From: JAWXBG01 sp044375415
Lineage (GTDB): Bacteria > Bacteroidota > Bacteroidia > Flavobacteriales_D > Sanyastnellaceae
Reading direction: 5' to 3'
Length of the DNA stretch: 64,000 bases
NCBI GenBank assembly: GCA_044375415.1
Contig: JBILMS010000002.1
Location: 67,288 to 131,287, forward strand
The translations under genes were made by a program, and so were the position numbers. Under the pieces are notes generated by a model. That model was given only the letters and a program-made list of their open reading frames with translations. It ran no database searches and was not told where the DNA came from. Positions 34,853 through 42,788 of the stretch are shown piece after piece. Numbering within the stretch: the first letter of the stretch is position 1; each line of letters starts with the position of its first letter.

Positions 34853-36082
34853 CTAAGCCACTTTTAACTGACTTAACTTCGAATGCGCGAATTTATCGCG
34901 GGCATATTGAGCAGTAAGTTTGAATTCTTTGATGTCGGAGGATGGCAATTCGAACATCGCATCAGAAAAAATATTTTCGCAAATGCTTCTGAGTCCTCGT
35001 GCTCCTAATTTGTATTCGATTGCTTTCTCTACAATAAAATCAAGGGCCTTTTTATCGACACTCAACTTCACGCCATCCATTTCAAACAGCTTCACATATT
35101 GCTTCACCAAAGCATTTTTCGGCTCGGTCAGAATTCTGCGAAGAGCCGTTGCATCCAATTGCTCCAAGTGAGTGAGTGATGGAAAACGTCCCACCAACTC
35201 GGGAATCAATCCAAATGTTTTTAAGTCCGATGGAGTAATGTACTGGAGCAGATTTTCTTTTTGAATTTCTTCGTTGCGCTGATGGGCATATCCTATCGGT
35301 GCAATGTTGATTCTTCTTTCAATGTGCTTTTCTATTCCTCCGAATGCACCTCCACATATAAAGAGTATGTTTCGAGTATCTACTTGTATCATTTTTTGCT
35401 CCGGGTGTTTTCTCCCCCCCTGCGGCGGAACATTTACCGAAGCTCCTTCGAGCAATTTGAGCAATGCTTGTTGAACTCCTTCTCCACTCACATCTCGAGT
35501 GATACTTGGATTATCACTTTTGCGAGCAATCTTATCGATTTCATCTATAAACACAATGCCTCTTTCAGCCGCTTTCACATCATAGTCGGCAGACTGAAGC
35601 AATCGACTTAAAATGCTTTCTACATCTTCTCCAACGTATCCGGCTTCGGTAAGCACCGTTGCATCGGCTATACAAAAAGGAACATTCAGAAGTTTTGCAA
35701 TCGAACGGGCGAGAAGTGTTTTTCCCGTCCCTGTATCACCTACTAAAATGAGATTCGATTTTTCGATTTCAACGCCTTCATCATCTACTTTCTTCTGCGC
35801 TAAGCGCTTGTAATGGTTATAAACAGCGACGCTCATGACTTTTTTCGCCGCGTCCTGACCAATCACATATTCATCCAAATATCTTTTGATGTCGCGAGGT
35901 TTAAGCAGCTTAAAGTTCAGGTCCTTCGGCAATGCTTCTGAAGGTGTTTGTTCCTCGCGTAAAATTGTTTCCGCTTGGGTTACACAGTCATCGCAGATAT
36001 GACCGGAAATTCCGGCGATCAAAATGTTCACTTCACTTTTTTTTCTGCCGCAAAAGGAACAGGTAATATCTTTTTCTGCCAT
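34853..36082 (-). CDS. clpX: ATP-dependent Clp protease ATPase subunit ClpX
   Basis: A 409-residue unfoldase that feeds substrates to ClpP. The zinc-binding domain has C8, C11, C30 and C33 (CSFCGRKKSEV ... CDDC). Walker A is GDTGTGKT at 115-122. IDEIDKIARK and the sensor-2 arginine region GARGLRSICEN are present. Neither clpP nor tig is adjacent. Instead the gene sits between the rod-shape operon and mutS. A candidate promoter lies at 36171-36178. Confidence 0.97.
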   Translation of the reverse strand: MAEKDITCSFCGRKKSEVNILIAGISGHICDDCVTQAETILREEQTPSEALPKDLNFKLLKPRDIKRYLDEYVIGQDAAKKVMSVAVYNHYKRLAQKKVDDEGVEIEKSNLILVGDTGTGKTLLARSIAKLLNVPFCIADATVLTEAGYVGEDVESILSRLLQSADYDVKAAERGIVFIDEIDKIARKSDNPSITRDVSGEGVQQALLKLLEGASVNVPPQGGRKHPEQKMIQVDTRNILFICGGAFGGIEKHIERRINIAPIGYAHQRNEEIQKENLLQYITPSDLKTFGLIPELVGRFPSLTHLEQLDATALRRILTEPKNALVKQYVKLFEMDGVKLSVDKKALDFIVEKAIEYKLGARGLRSICENIFSDAMFELPSSDIKEFKLTAQYARDKFAHSKLSQLKVA

Positions 36083-36170
36083 GAAAAGTTCTAATCTAGA
36101 GAGTGCGTTGAATTCTTACTTTTTACGTCTAATTATCCTCCGGCCAAAAATCGGCACAACGGAAGAACTG

Positions 36171-36178
36171 CAAAAATA
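36171..36178 (-). promoter_or_regulatory. candidate clpX promoter, -7 box TATTTTTG
   Basis: On the minus strand TATTTTTG fits TAnnTTTG. TTTG at 36204-36201 lies 22 bases upstream as a possible -33 box. The distance to the clpX start is about 90 bp. Confidence 0.4.
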
Positions 36179-36212
36179 CGGATTACTACGATCGATAGAT
36201 CAAATAACCGAA

Positions 36213-37556
36213 TCATTTGAAAATATTCAAACGTTCGGCGTCGAGCCTTAACATTATGAATATCAGTATGGTAAATGCCATTAAGGAGGAGCCTCCGTAA
36301 CTAAAAAACGGCAAGGGTATACCTATGATCGGGGCCAAACCGATCACCATTCCAACATTGATCAGAAGGTGCATGAACAAAATGGAGGCAACACAATAGC
36401 CATAGATCCTCGAAAAGGTAGATCGTTGCCGTTCCGCCATATTGATAAGACGGAAAATGAGGAATACAAAAAGTCCAATGACTGCCAAACAGCCAATAAA
36501 ACCCCAGTCCTCCGCCACTGCACTAAAAATAAAATCGGTCCATTGTTCCGGTACAAAGTGGCTTCGGGTCATTGGGCCATTCATAAATCCCTGTCCGATA
36601 AATCCACCCGAACCCACTGTTGCCTTTGCCATGCGGGCATTGTAGCCGGGGTCGCTCGACTTTTTCTGAAGTTCTTCGGGAAGCTCCAAACCAAAAAGCA
36701 CGTATATCCTCGTCTTGTGGTGATCCTTTAGAACATTATCTACAACATAGTTCACAGAAAAACTGAAAGACGCCGCCGCAATCGAAGACGCCACTAAAAT
36801 CCAATACAGCGACTTTCGATTTCTAGGAGGAACAAACACTTTTATCATTAAAAAACCCAGAATTCCTATGATCAAGATAGCTATGATAATCCACCATACC
36901 CCGCTCACTTCTCCCACAAATGGCAACTGAGATGAAGCTGCACCGGCAATAATGGACGAAGACCCCAATACAATTGCAGCCAAACCAATGAGCAAAATAT
37001 TTCCGCTAAGCCCTTCTCTGTATAACACAAAAACAAATCCAACGAAGACCAGCACCGAACCAACGTCGGGCTGCAACAGAACAAGTCCCGCCGGAATGCC
37101 TATAATGGTGGCTACCCAAATTCTGGTTTTTGTACTGATTAGTTTGCTTTCGCTGCCTGAAATGAATTTTGCAAGCATCAGACCCGTTGCCATCTTCGCA
37201 AATTCAGAGGGTTGTATTCCAAAGTCGCCGACACCAAACCAGGCCTTGGCTCCATTCACCTCCTTTCCAATTACCAATACCAGTGCCAGTAAGAGACAGA
37301 AAAACCCATAAATAGGCATGGCAAATTTGTTGAAAAAGTCGCCTTCAACATACATTATAAGGGTAGCCAATAATGCAGAAACACCTATCCAAATCAATTG
37401 CTTTCCGTGGAAACTTGAAAAATCGGAAATGGAAGCATGAGCAGGATTATAGGTTGCCGAATAAATATTCATGAAACCAAAAATGACCATGAAAGCATAA
37501 ATACTCACGGTTACCCAATCTAATCTACCTAGCTCACTATTTCGAGTTCTACTCAC
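36213..37556 (-). CDS. rodA: rod-shape peptidoglycan glycosyltransferase RodA
   Basis: A 447-residue SEDS-family polymerase with about ten membrane spans. Landmarks are NGAKAWFGVGDFGIQPSEFAK, LLQPDVGSVLVF (with the catalytic Asp in this type of motif) and IPLPFFSYGGSS near the C-terminus. It is longer than E. coli RodA (370) because of an extra region between the middle spans (about 235-290), as is common in Bacteroidota. It overlaps mrdA by 4 bp (ATGA), which implies coupling with its cognate PBP2 for cell elongation. Confidence 0.95.
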   Translation of the reverse strand: MSRTRNSELGRLDWVTVSIYAFMVIFGFMNIYSATYNPAHASISDFSSFHGKQLIWIGVSALLATLIMYVEGDFFNKFAMPIYGFFCLLLALVLVIGKEVNGAKAWFGVGDFGIQPSEFAKMATGLMLAKFISGSESKLISTKTRIWVATIIGIPAGLVLLQPDVGSVLVFVGFVFVLYREGLSGNILLIGLAAIVLGSSSIIAGAASSQLPFVGEVSGVWWIIIAILIIGILGFLMIKVFVPPRNRKSLYWILVASSIAAASFSFSVNYVVDNVLKDHHKTRIYVLFGLELPEELQKKSSDPGYNARMAKATVGSGGFIGQGFMNGPMTRSHFVPEQWTDFIFSAVAEDWGFIGCLAVIGLFVFLIFRLINMAERQRSTFSRIYGYCVASILFMHLLINVGMVIGLAPIIGIPLPFFSYGGSSLMAFTILIFIMLRLDAERLNIFK

Positions 37557-39364
37557 TGATCAAGAAAATTACCTTCTACTATTCGCTTTTCTTTCGCCGG
37601 GTCTGAAATGGAATCATTCATATATTTTTCGATCATCAGACTCGCAATCGGCGCCGACCAAGTTCCTCCAAATCCGGCATTCTCAACGTAAACGGCCAGT
37701 GCAATTTTGGGATTATCCTTCGGCGCAAAACAGATAAACACGGCGTGGTCCTCCTTAGGCTCATTTTGAACTGTACCGGTTTTACCACAAACTACAATGT
37801 CTTTCAATTTAGCGCGATTTGCAGTACCTCCCGGACCTACTACCTTCTCCATGGCATTTACCACCGTGCGGAAATGGGAAGAATCGATGGCTAATTGATG
37901 TCGAACTAAGTAATCGGGACGGGGACTGCCACCTACGCCCAACTGCTTTACCGTATGGGGTTTTACATACCATCCGCGATTTGCAAGTATGCAAGCCAGA
38001 TTGCACATCTGGAGAGGAGTAATAAGCATCTCTCCTTCACCAATACTCAATGAATAAATGGTCGAAAATTTCCATTGTAATTCACCATACCATTTGTCAT
38101 AAAAAGCTACTCCGGGCACTAGTCCTTTTTTAACTCCTGGTAAATCTGTACCCAAATCGGAGTCGAAGCCAAAACTCTCGATGTACTTCTCCCAAATTTC
38201 CAATCCTGCTCTTGAGTCTTTAAACTTACTGTTTTTGTCGCGGTCGGCTTCGATAACCCGATGCATCACTTCTCGGAAATAAGGATTACAGGAATGCACT
38301 ATGGCCATTTCAAGATCGTCGTTGCTGTGACTCCCGTGGCAATTGATGATTCCCCGATTGCAATGAATTCTTGTTTCGGGAGTAATGGCCCCCAGCTGAA
38401 GTGCCGTCAGTGATTGAGCCAATTTAAAAATGGATCCCGGACGATATTGCGCCTGAGTTGCACGATTAAAAAGCGGTTTCTGAGGGTCGCTGTTGAGCAC
38501 TCTGAAATTATGACCTCTTGCCCGACCAACCAACAAATTAGGGTTGTAGGTGGGTGCAGAAACCAAGGCAAGGATTTCCCCTGTAGTGGGTTCAATGGCA
38601 ACAATACAACCCCTTTTATTCTGCATTAAATGTTCGCCATATCGCTGCAACTCGGCGTCAATAGTAGCAACTAGATCCACTCCGGCAACTGCGGGTACAT
38701 CATCTACTGCCTGATCGTCATCTCTTTTTTTGTTTAAGTGATCTACAAAAAAGAAATCCTTTCCTGTTATACCTCTTAGTTCAGCATCGTAGGCTAATTC
38801 AATACCACTTTTTCCAATGTAATATCCTTGTTTGAAATCAGGGTACTCTTCCAATTCTTTTGGAGATATTTCTCCAACATCACCCAACAGAAGCGCAGCT
38901 ATTTCTTGAGGATAAACGCGGAGAGAACGCGGCTGGCCAAAAAATCCGGGATACTTAAACAACTGTTCAGAAATGGCAGCGTACTCCCGAGGTGTCATTT
39001 GCTTAATGACTTCAAATGCTTTGTATGAAGCCCTGTTTTTCTCAATACCCTTTTTAATGATTTCCCTTAACTCCTCTTTGGTTAAATTAACCAGGGTGCA
39101 GAAGGCTGTCGTATCAAAGTCTTTCACATTTCTTGGAATCACCATCAAATCATACACCGTTTGATTGGTTACCAAGACACGTCCTTTCCGATCGTATATA
39201 ATTCCCCGCGGAGGGTGAATAGGCACTTCATCCTGAGAATATTCTTGCGCCAACTGACTCCAAGAACTATCAGTTACCTGCATCAAAAAAATCTTGATGA
39301 TGTAGGCAAAAGCAACCAAAGCCACAATCATGAGTATGGTTACTCGTCGGCTCTCGAATTTCAC
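37553..39364 (-). CDS. mrdA: penicillin-binding protein 2
   Basis: A 603-residue class B PBP that cross-links peptidoglycan during elongation. An N-terminal membrane anchor (about 9-30) precedes the pedestal region. The transpeptidase motifs are SIFK (S311-K314) in RPGSIFKLAQ, SCN in HSCNPYF and KTG in VCGKTGTVQN. It overlaps rodA and mreD by 4 bp on each side, so it is the middle gene of the mreBCD-mrdA-rodA operon. Confidence 0.96.
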   Translation of the reverse strand: MKFESRRVTILMIVALVAFAYIIKIFLMQVTDSSWSQLAQEYSQDEVPIHPPRGIIYDRKGRVLVTNQTVYDLMVIPRNVKDFDTTAFCTLVNLTKEELREIIKKGIEKNRASYKAFEVIKQMTPREYAAISEQLFKYPGFFGQPRSLRVYPQEIAALLLGDVGEISPKELEEYPDFKQGYYIGKSGIELAYDAELRGITGKDFFFVDHLNKKRDDDQAVDDVPAVAGVDLVATIDAELQRYGEHLMQNKRGCIVAIEPTTGEILALVSAPTYNPNLLVGRARGHNFRVLNSDPQKPLFNRATQAQYRPGSIFKLAQSLTALQLGAITPETRIHCNRGIINCHGSHSNDDLEMAIVHSCNPYFREVMHRVIEADRDKNSKFKDSRAGLEIWEKYIESFGFDSDLGTDLPGVKKGLVPGVAFYDKWYGELQWKFSTIYSLSIGEGEMLITPLQMCNLACILANRGWYVKPHTVKQLGVGGSPRPDYLVRHQLAIDSSHFRTVVNAMEKVVGPGGTANRAKLKDIVVCGKTGTVQNEPKEDHAVFICFAPKDNPKIALAVYVENAGFGGTWSAPIASLMIEKYMNDSISDPAKEKRIVEGNFLDQ

Positions 39365-39885
39365 AGCTCGTAACTTTTCGGTTTGTAGATCAGGTATTGG
39401 CCTATAGTCATTAATATAAGTGTGGCCAATGCACTAAGAAAAATATGTAGTAGTGTATAGAAAAAATCTGAAACCCTAAAAACAGCTAAAAATAACAACC
39501 AAGTATGATGTAAAAATGTGAGAATCGAGGCATAGGCGATGTACCAACTCAGTCCCATACTCTGCACGGTGGGGTGCTGGGTAATCTCATATCCTTCTCT
39601 CGGCGATAGAAATTTTTGAACTAGAGGTTGCATGAATCCTAAAAAAACACAGGCCGATGTATGAAGACCCATGAGACCGGTGAATTTATCCATCACCATG
39701 CCAATGCTAAAAGTCAGAAACAACATCAACCAACGTGGTGTTTCAAAAGGTAACATCAGAATTCCGAAAATGTAAATCCATGGCAGCACCAAACCATCGA
39801 GTAACAAAATCTTGTTTACCACCAGACATTGGAGAAGGATGAGGAAAATAATCCTCATGGTATGATTAAGGATTGTCAGTGCCAT
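39361..39885 (-). CDS. mreD: rod-shape-determining protein MreD
   Basis: Predicted 174-residue integral membrane protein with about five or six spans (IIFLILLQCLVVNKILLLDG...). The family is recognised from the LPWIYIFGILMLPFETPRW region and operon position. The start is uncertain. ATG 39885 (MALTILNHTMRI) gives the usual short N-terminus and overlaps the mreC stop by 20 bases. An upstream ATG at 39909 and a downstream one at 39858 are alternatives. It partners MreC in the elongasome. Confidence 0.88.
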   Translation of the reverse strand: MALTILNHTMRIIFLILLQCLVVNKILLLDGLVLPWIYIFGILMLPFETPRWLMLFLTFSIGMVMDKFTGLMGLHTSACVFLGFMQPLVQKFLSPREGYEITQHPTVQSMGLSWYIAYASILTFLHHTWLLFLAVFRVSDFFYTLLHIFLSALATLILMTIGQYLIYKPKSYEL

Positions 39886-40714
39886 TTTCTTGCATCGCTT
39901 GTTGTTCAATAGCTTCCTGTTGCGGAAGCATAATATTTTCTACTAGTTCCACATAATTGAGTTTGCGGAACGGAGTACTAAGTTGAATTATGATGTGATA
40001 TTTATTTTCGTCGGCCTTGTCTATAACCTCAGTCACATACCCTACACTGATTTCAGGCGGGAAATAGCTCGAAAAACCGGAAGTCAAGACCGTATCTCCC
40101 ACTTCTACATGAACGTGTTTCGGGATGTCCTCCACATTGGCTAACTCCGGATTACTGGTCTCCCAACGAAGCAAACCGAGGTCAAACGAATTTTTCATGC
40201 GCACACTGGTCTGAAAACTTCGGTGTAATACCGGCATGGCAACGGCAAAATCTTCAGACACACTGGTTACGAAACCTACTATGGATCCGCCTGAAATTAC
40301 ACCCATATTTGTTTTCACACCCGAACTCCATCCCTTATCGAGCGTAATGTAGTTGGTCTCGCGATTGAGAGAATTGTTCACTACGCGAGCGGTTAAATAG
40401 CGGTAACGCTGCTTTTTCACCGTGTCGACCACCATTTTTGAAGAGGTATCGGCATATATGTAATTACCGGCCAACTGCATTCTGAGCAAGGAATTCTGCA
40501 ATGAAAGGTCGTCGTTGATCTCTTGTAATCGAAGGTAATCGGCGAGCATAGATCGTTTTGAGTATATGCTACCTACAATGTCACTTCCTGAATTTACAAA
40601 TGAAGCGTGGTGGTAAAACATATTCTGAAACACCATAACCAAGGCTAAAATCTGGAGCACAAGAAATATCAGGAAAACGTGGAGCCTCTTGATTAGTTCT
40701 AAAATGTTCTTCAT
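39866..40714 (-). CDS. mreC: rod-shape-determining protein MreC
   Basis: A 282-residue bitopic protein with a short cytoplasmic start, one membrane span (about 13-34, FLIFLVLQILALVMVFQNMF), a coiled coil (about 60-85) and the two beta domains typical of MreC (TARVVNNSLNRETNYITLDKG, GVISGGSIVGFVTSVSEDFA, GDTVLTSGFSSYFP). It links the MreB filament to PBP2/RodA in the periplasm. It starts 47 bp after mreB and overlaps mreD. Confidence 0.95.
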   Translation of the reverse strand: MKNILELIKRLHVFLIFLVLQILALVMVFQNMFYHHASFVNSGSDIVGSIYSKRSMLADYLRLQEINDDLSLQNSLLRMQLAGNYIYADTSSKMVVDTVKKQRYRYLTARVVNNSLNRETNYITLDKGWSSGVKTNMGVISGGSIVGFVTSVSEDFAVAMPVLHRSFQTSVRMKNSFDLGLLRWETSNPELANVEDIPKHVHVEVGDTVLTSGFSSYFPPEISVGYVTEVIDKADENKYHIIIQLSTPFRKLNYVELVENIMLPQQEAIEQQAMQENGTDNP

Positions 40715-40761
40715 GGCTTGCCGGTTGAGTCAGGTTCTGACCGGGAAATACTGAATTGGAA

Positions 40762-41787
40762 TTACTCGCGCATCAGGAATTGGAACTTATCTATATTTTT
40801 CAAAGCAATTCCGGTACCTCTTGCCACCGCGCGCAACGGATCATCGGCCACATGCACAGGAAGTTTGGTTTTCATCGAAATACGTTTATCCAAACCGCGC
40901 AACAAAGCTCCACCACCGGCCAGATAAATACCTGTTTTGTAGATGTCTGCTGAAAGTTCCGGCGGAGTATTCTCCAAACAATTCAAAATGGCTTCTTCGA
41001 TTTTCGAAATACTCTTATCCAAAGCATGAGCTATTTCGGAGTAACTAACGGCAATCTCTTTAGGGATCCCGGTCATAAGGTCGCGACCACGAACACTGTA
41101 ATCCGGTGGCGGATTGTCTAATTCCGGCAATGCCGCTCCCACTTCGATCTTAATCTGCTCTGCCGTGCGCTCTCCGATAAGGATATTGTGCTGACGGCGC
41201 ATGTATTCCTCAATGTCCTGTGTAAGCTCGTCGCCGGCTACACGGATATTTTTGTCCGTAACAATACCACCTAGAGCTATAACGGCGATCTCGGAAGTTC
41301 CTCCCCCGATATCAATAATCATATTGCCCATCGGCTCTTCCACATCGATTCCAATACCAATCGCAGCAGCCATTGGTTCGTGAATGAGATAAACTTCCTT
41401 AGCCCCGGCGTGTTCGGCACTGTCTTTAACAGCTCTTTTCTCTACTTCAGTGATGCCGGAAGGAATGCAAATTACCATTCGCAACGAAGGTTGGAAGAGC
41501 CCTTTCCCGCGATTGATCATTTTGATCATGCCCTTGATCATGTCTTCGGCAGCATGGAAATCCGCGATAACTCCGTCTTTCAAAGGACGAATGGTCTTGA
41601 TATTCTCATGGGTTTTTCCATGCATCTGCTGTGCTGTGCGGCCCACAGCGACGGTCTTTCCGGTTTGTCTGTCCCTGGCAATGATAGAAGGTTCATCCAC
41701 CACCACCTTATCACCGTGAATGATGATGGTATTGGCTGTACCCAAGTCAATGGCTATCTCTTGTGTCAGGAAACTGAAAAGGCCCAT
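40762..41787 (-). CDS. mreB: actin-like rod-shape protein MreB
   Basis: A 341-residue bacterial actin, first gene of the shape operon. ATP-binding segments are IAIDLGTANTIIIHG (phosphate 1), MIIDIGGGTSEIAVI (phosphate 2) and YLAGGGALLRGLDKRI (adenosine). Residues 1-8 (MGLFSFLT) could serve as a membrane-binding hydrophobic tip. It organises lateral wall synthesis. A candidate promoter is at 41880-41887. Confidence 0.97.
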   Translation of the reverse strand: MGLFSFLTQEIAIDLGTANTIIIHGDKVVVDEPSIIARDRQTGKTVAVGRTAQQMHGKTHENIKTIRPLKDGVIADFHAAEDMIKGMIKMINRGKGLFQPSLRMVICIPSGITEVEKRAVKDSAEHAGAKEVYLIHEPMAAAIGIGIDVEEPMGNMIIDIGGGTSEIAVIALGGIVTDKNIRVAGDELTQDIEEYMRRQHNILIGERTAEQIKIEVGAALPELDNPPPDYSVRGRDLMTGIPKEIAVSYSEIAHALDKSISKIEEAILNCLENTPPELSADIYKTGIYLAGGGALLRGLDKRISMKTKLPVHVADDPLRAVARGTGIALKNIDKFQFLMRE

Positions 41788-41879
41788 GCGCGTTTTTTAT
41801 CTAAAGAGGTTCTATAACGTAATTTTCTTTGGAAGTATTGCAGAACAAGACGTTTCGAAAGTGCTTACTAATTCCGTTA

Positions 41880-41887
41880 CAAATATA
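41880..41887 (-). promoter_or_regulatory. candidate mreB promoter, -7 box TATATTTG
   Basis: On the minus strand TATATTTG matches TAnnTTTG, 93 bp before the mreB ATG. No good -33 box was found. The 41788-42128 gap (341 bp) otherwise holds only the sod promoter and hairpin. Confidence 0.35.
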
Positions 41888-42015
41888 TTTTTCTCTCGTA
41901 GGGTCGCACCTAACCGCCTTTCAACATTTGAAACGAGTTATTAACCAAGCTCGGGGTGTTTTTTGGACTTCCGTCCGAGCGCCTAAATGAACATTTTACG
42001 CCAAAAATAGATTTT

Positions 42016-42023
42016 TACCTTTG
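42016..42023 (+). promoter_or_regulatory. candidate sod promoter, -7 box TACCTTTG
   Basis: TACCTTTG matches the Bacteroidota consensus, with TTTT 18 bases upstream in the -33 region. It predicts a leader of about 100 bases that contains the hairpin at 42058-42079. Confidence 0.5.
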
Positions 42024-42057
42024 TGGCTAATTTAAAAATGCACATTGTAGAATAAAC

Positions 42058-42079
42058 CGCGGTTACGTTGATAACCGCG
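42058..42079 (+). promoter_or_regulatory. leader hairpin upstream of superoxide dismutase
   Basis: CGCGGTTA (42058-42065), loop CGTTGA, TAACCGCG (42072-42079). The eight-base perfect stem lies 50 bp before the sod ATG and has no T tract, so it is more likely an mRNA-stability or regulatory element, or an operator, than a terminator. Confidence 0.5.
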
Positions 42080-42128
42080 AATTTCTTACTCGTGATTTTT
42101 GAAAACCAATAACATAATACCTTTAAAA

Positions 42129-42734
42129 ATGGCTTTTACACTAGACCCCCTTCCATATTCGTTCGATGCGCTCGAGCCTCACATCGATGCGCGCACTATG
42201 GAAATTCACCACGACAAACACCATGCGGCTTACACCAACAACCTAAATGCTGCCATTGCCGGCACTGATCTCGAATCTCTTTCGATTGAAGAAATTATAG
42301 TTAAAGGTTTCGACAAACCGGCTATTCGAAATAATGGCGGTGGATTTTACAATCACAATTTGTTCTGGTCTGTAATGACTGCAAACGGTGGTGGAAATCC
42401 AAACGGAGACGTAGCAGCGGCAATTGATGCAGCCTACGGTTCTTACGAAAATTTTAAAACAGAATTTACTAAAGCCGCCACCACACGTTTCGGATCAGGT
42501 TGGGCTTGGCTTTGCACGCACAAAGGCGGCAAAGTCGAAATCTGTAGCAGCGCAAACCAAGATAATCCTTTGATGCCCGGTATCGGCTGCGGTGGAACAC
42601 CGATTCTTGGCCTCGATGTTTGGGAACACGCGTATTACCTGCATTACCAAAATCGCAGACCCGATTACATAAGCGCGTTTTACAACGTCATAAATTGGGA
42701 TGAAGTAACCAAAAGATACAACGCTTCAAAATAA
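42129..42734 (+). CDS. superoxide dismutase, Fe/Mn family
   Basis: A 201-residue SOD that dismutates superoxide in the cytoplasm. ATG 42129 (MAFTLDPLPYSFDALEPH) is chosen; in-frame sequence upstream starts at a TTG and is not typical. Metal ligands are H27 in MEIHHDKHHAAY, H76 in FYNHNLFW, and Asp/His in LDVWEHAYYLHY. The GIGCGGTPILGLDVWE segment does not by itself decide Fe or Mn preference, so no gene symbol is given. A strong terminator follows. Confidence 0.95.
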   Translation: MAFTLDPLPYSFDALEPHIDARTMEIHHDKHHAAYTNNLNAAIAGTDLESLSIEEIIVKGFDKPAIRNNGGGFYNHNLFWSVMTANGGGNPNGDVAAAIDAAYGSYENFKTEFTKAATTRFGSGWAWLCTHKGGKVEICSSANQDNPLMPGIGCGGTPILGLDVWEHAYYLHYQNRRPDYISAFYNVINWDEVTKRYNASK

Positions 42735-42747
42735 AAAAAAGAAATCT

Positions 42748-42786
42748 CCTCGTCCGGAAACCAGACCGGACGAGGTCCTTTTTACT
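42748..42786 (+). terminator. strong intrinsic terminator after sod
   Basis: CCTCGTCCGG (42748-42757), loop AAACCAGA, CCGGACGAGG (42766-42775), then TCCTTTTTACTT. The ten-base perfect stem ends only 13 bases before the ispG start, so ispG must be transcribed by read-through or from a promoter inside sod. Confidence 0.9.
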
Positions 42787-42788
42787 TC

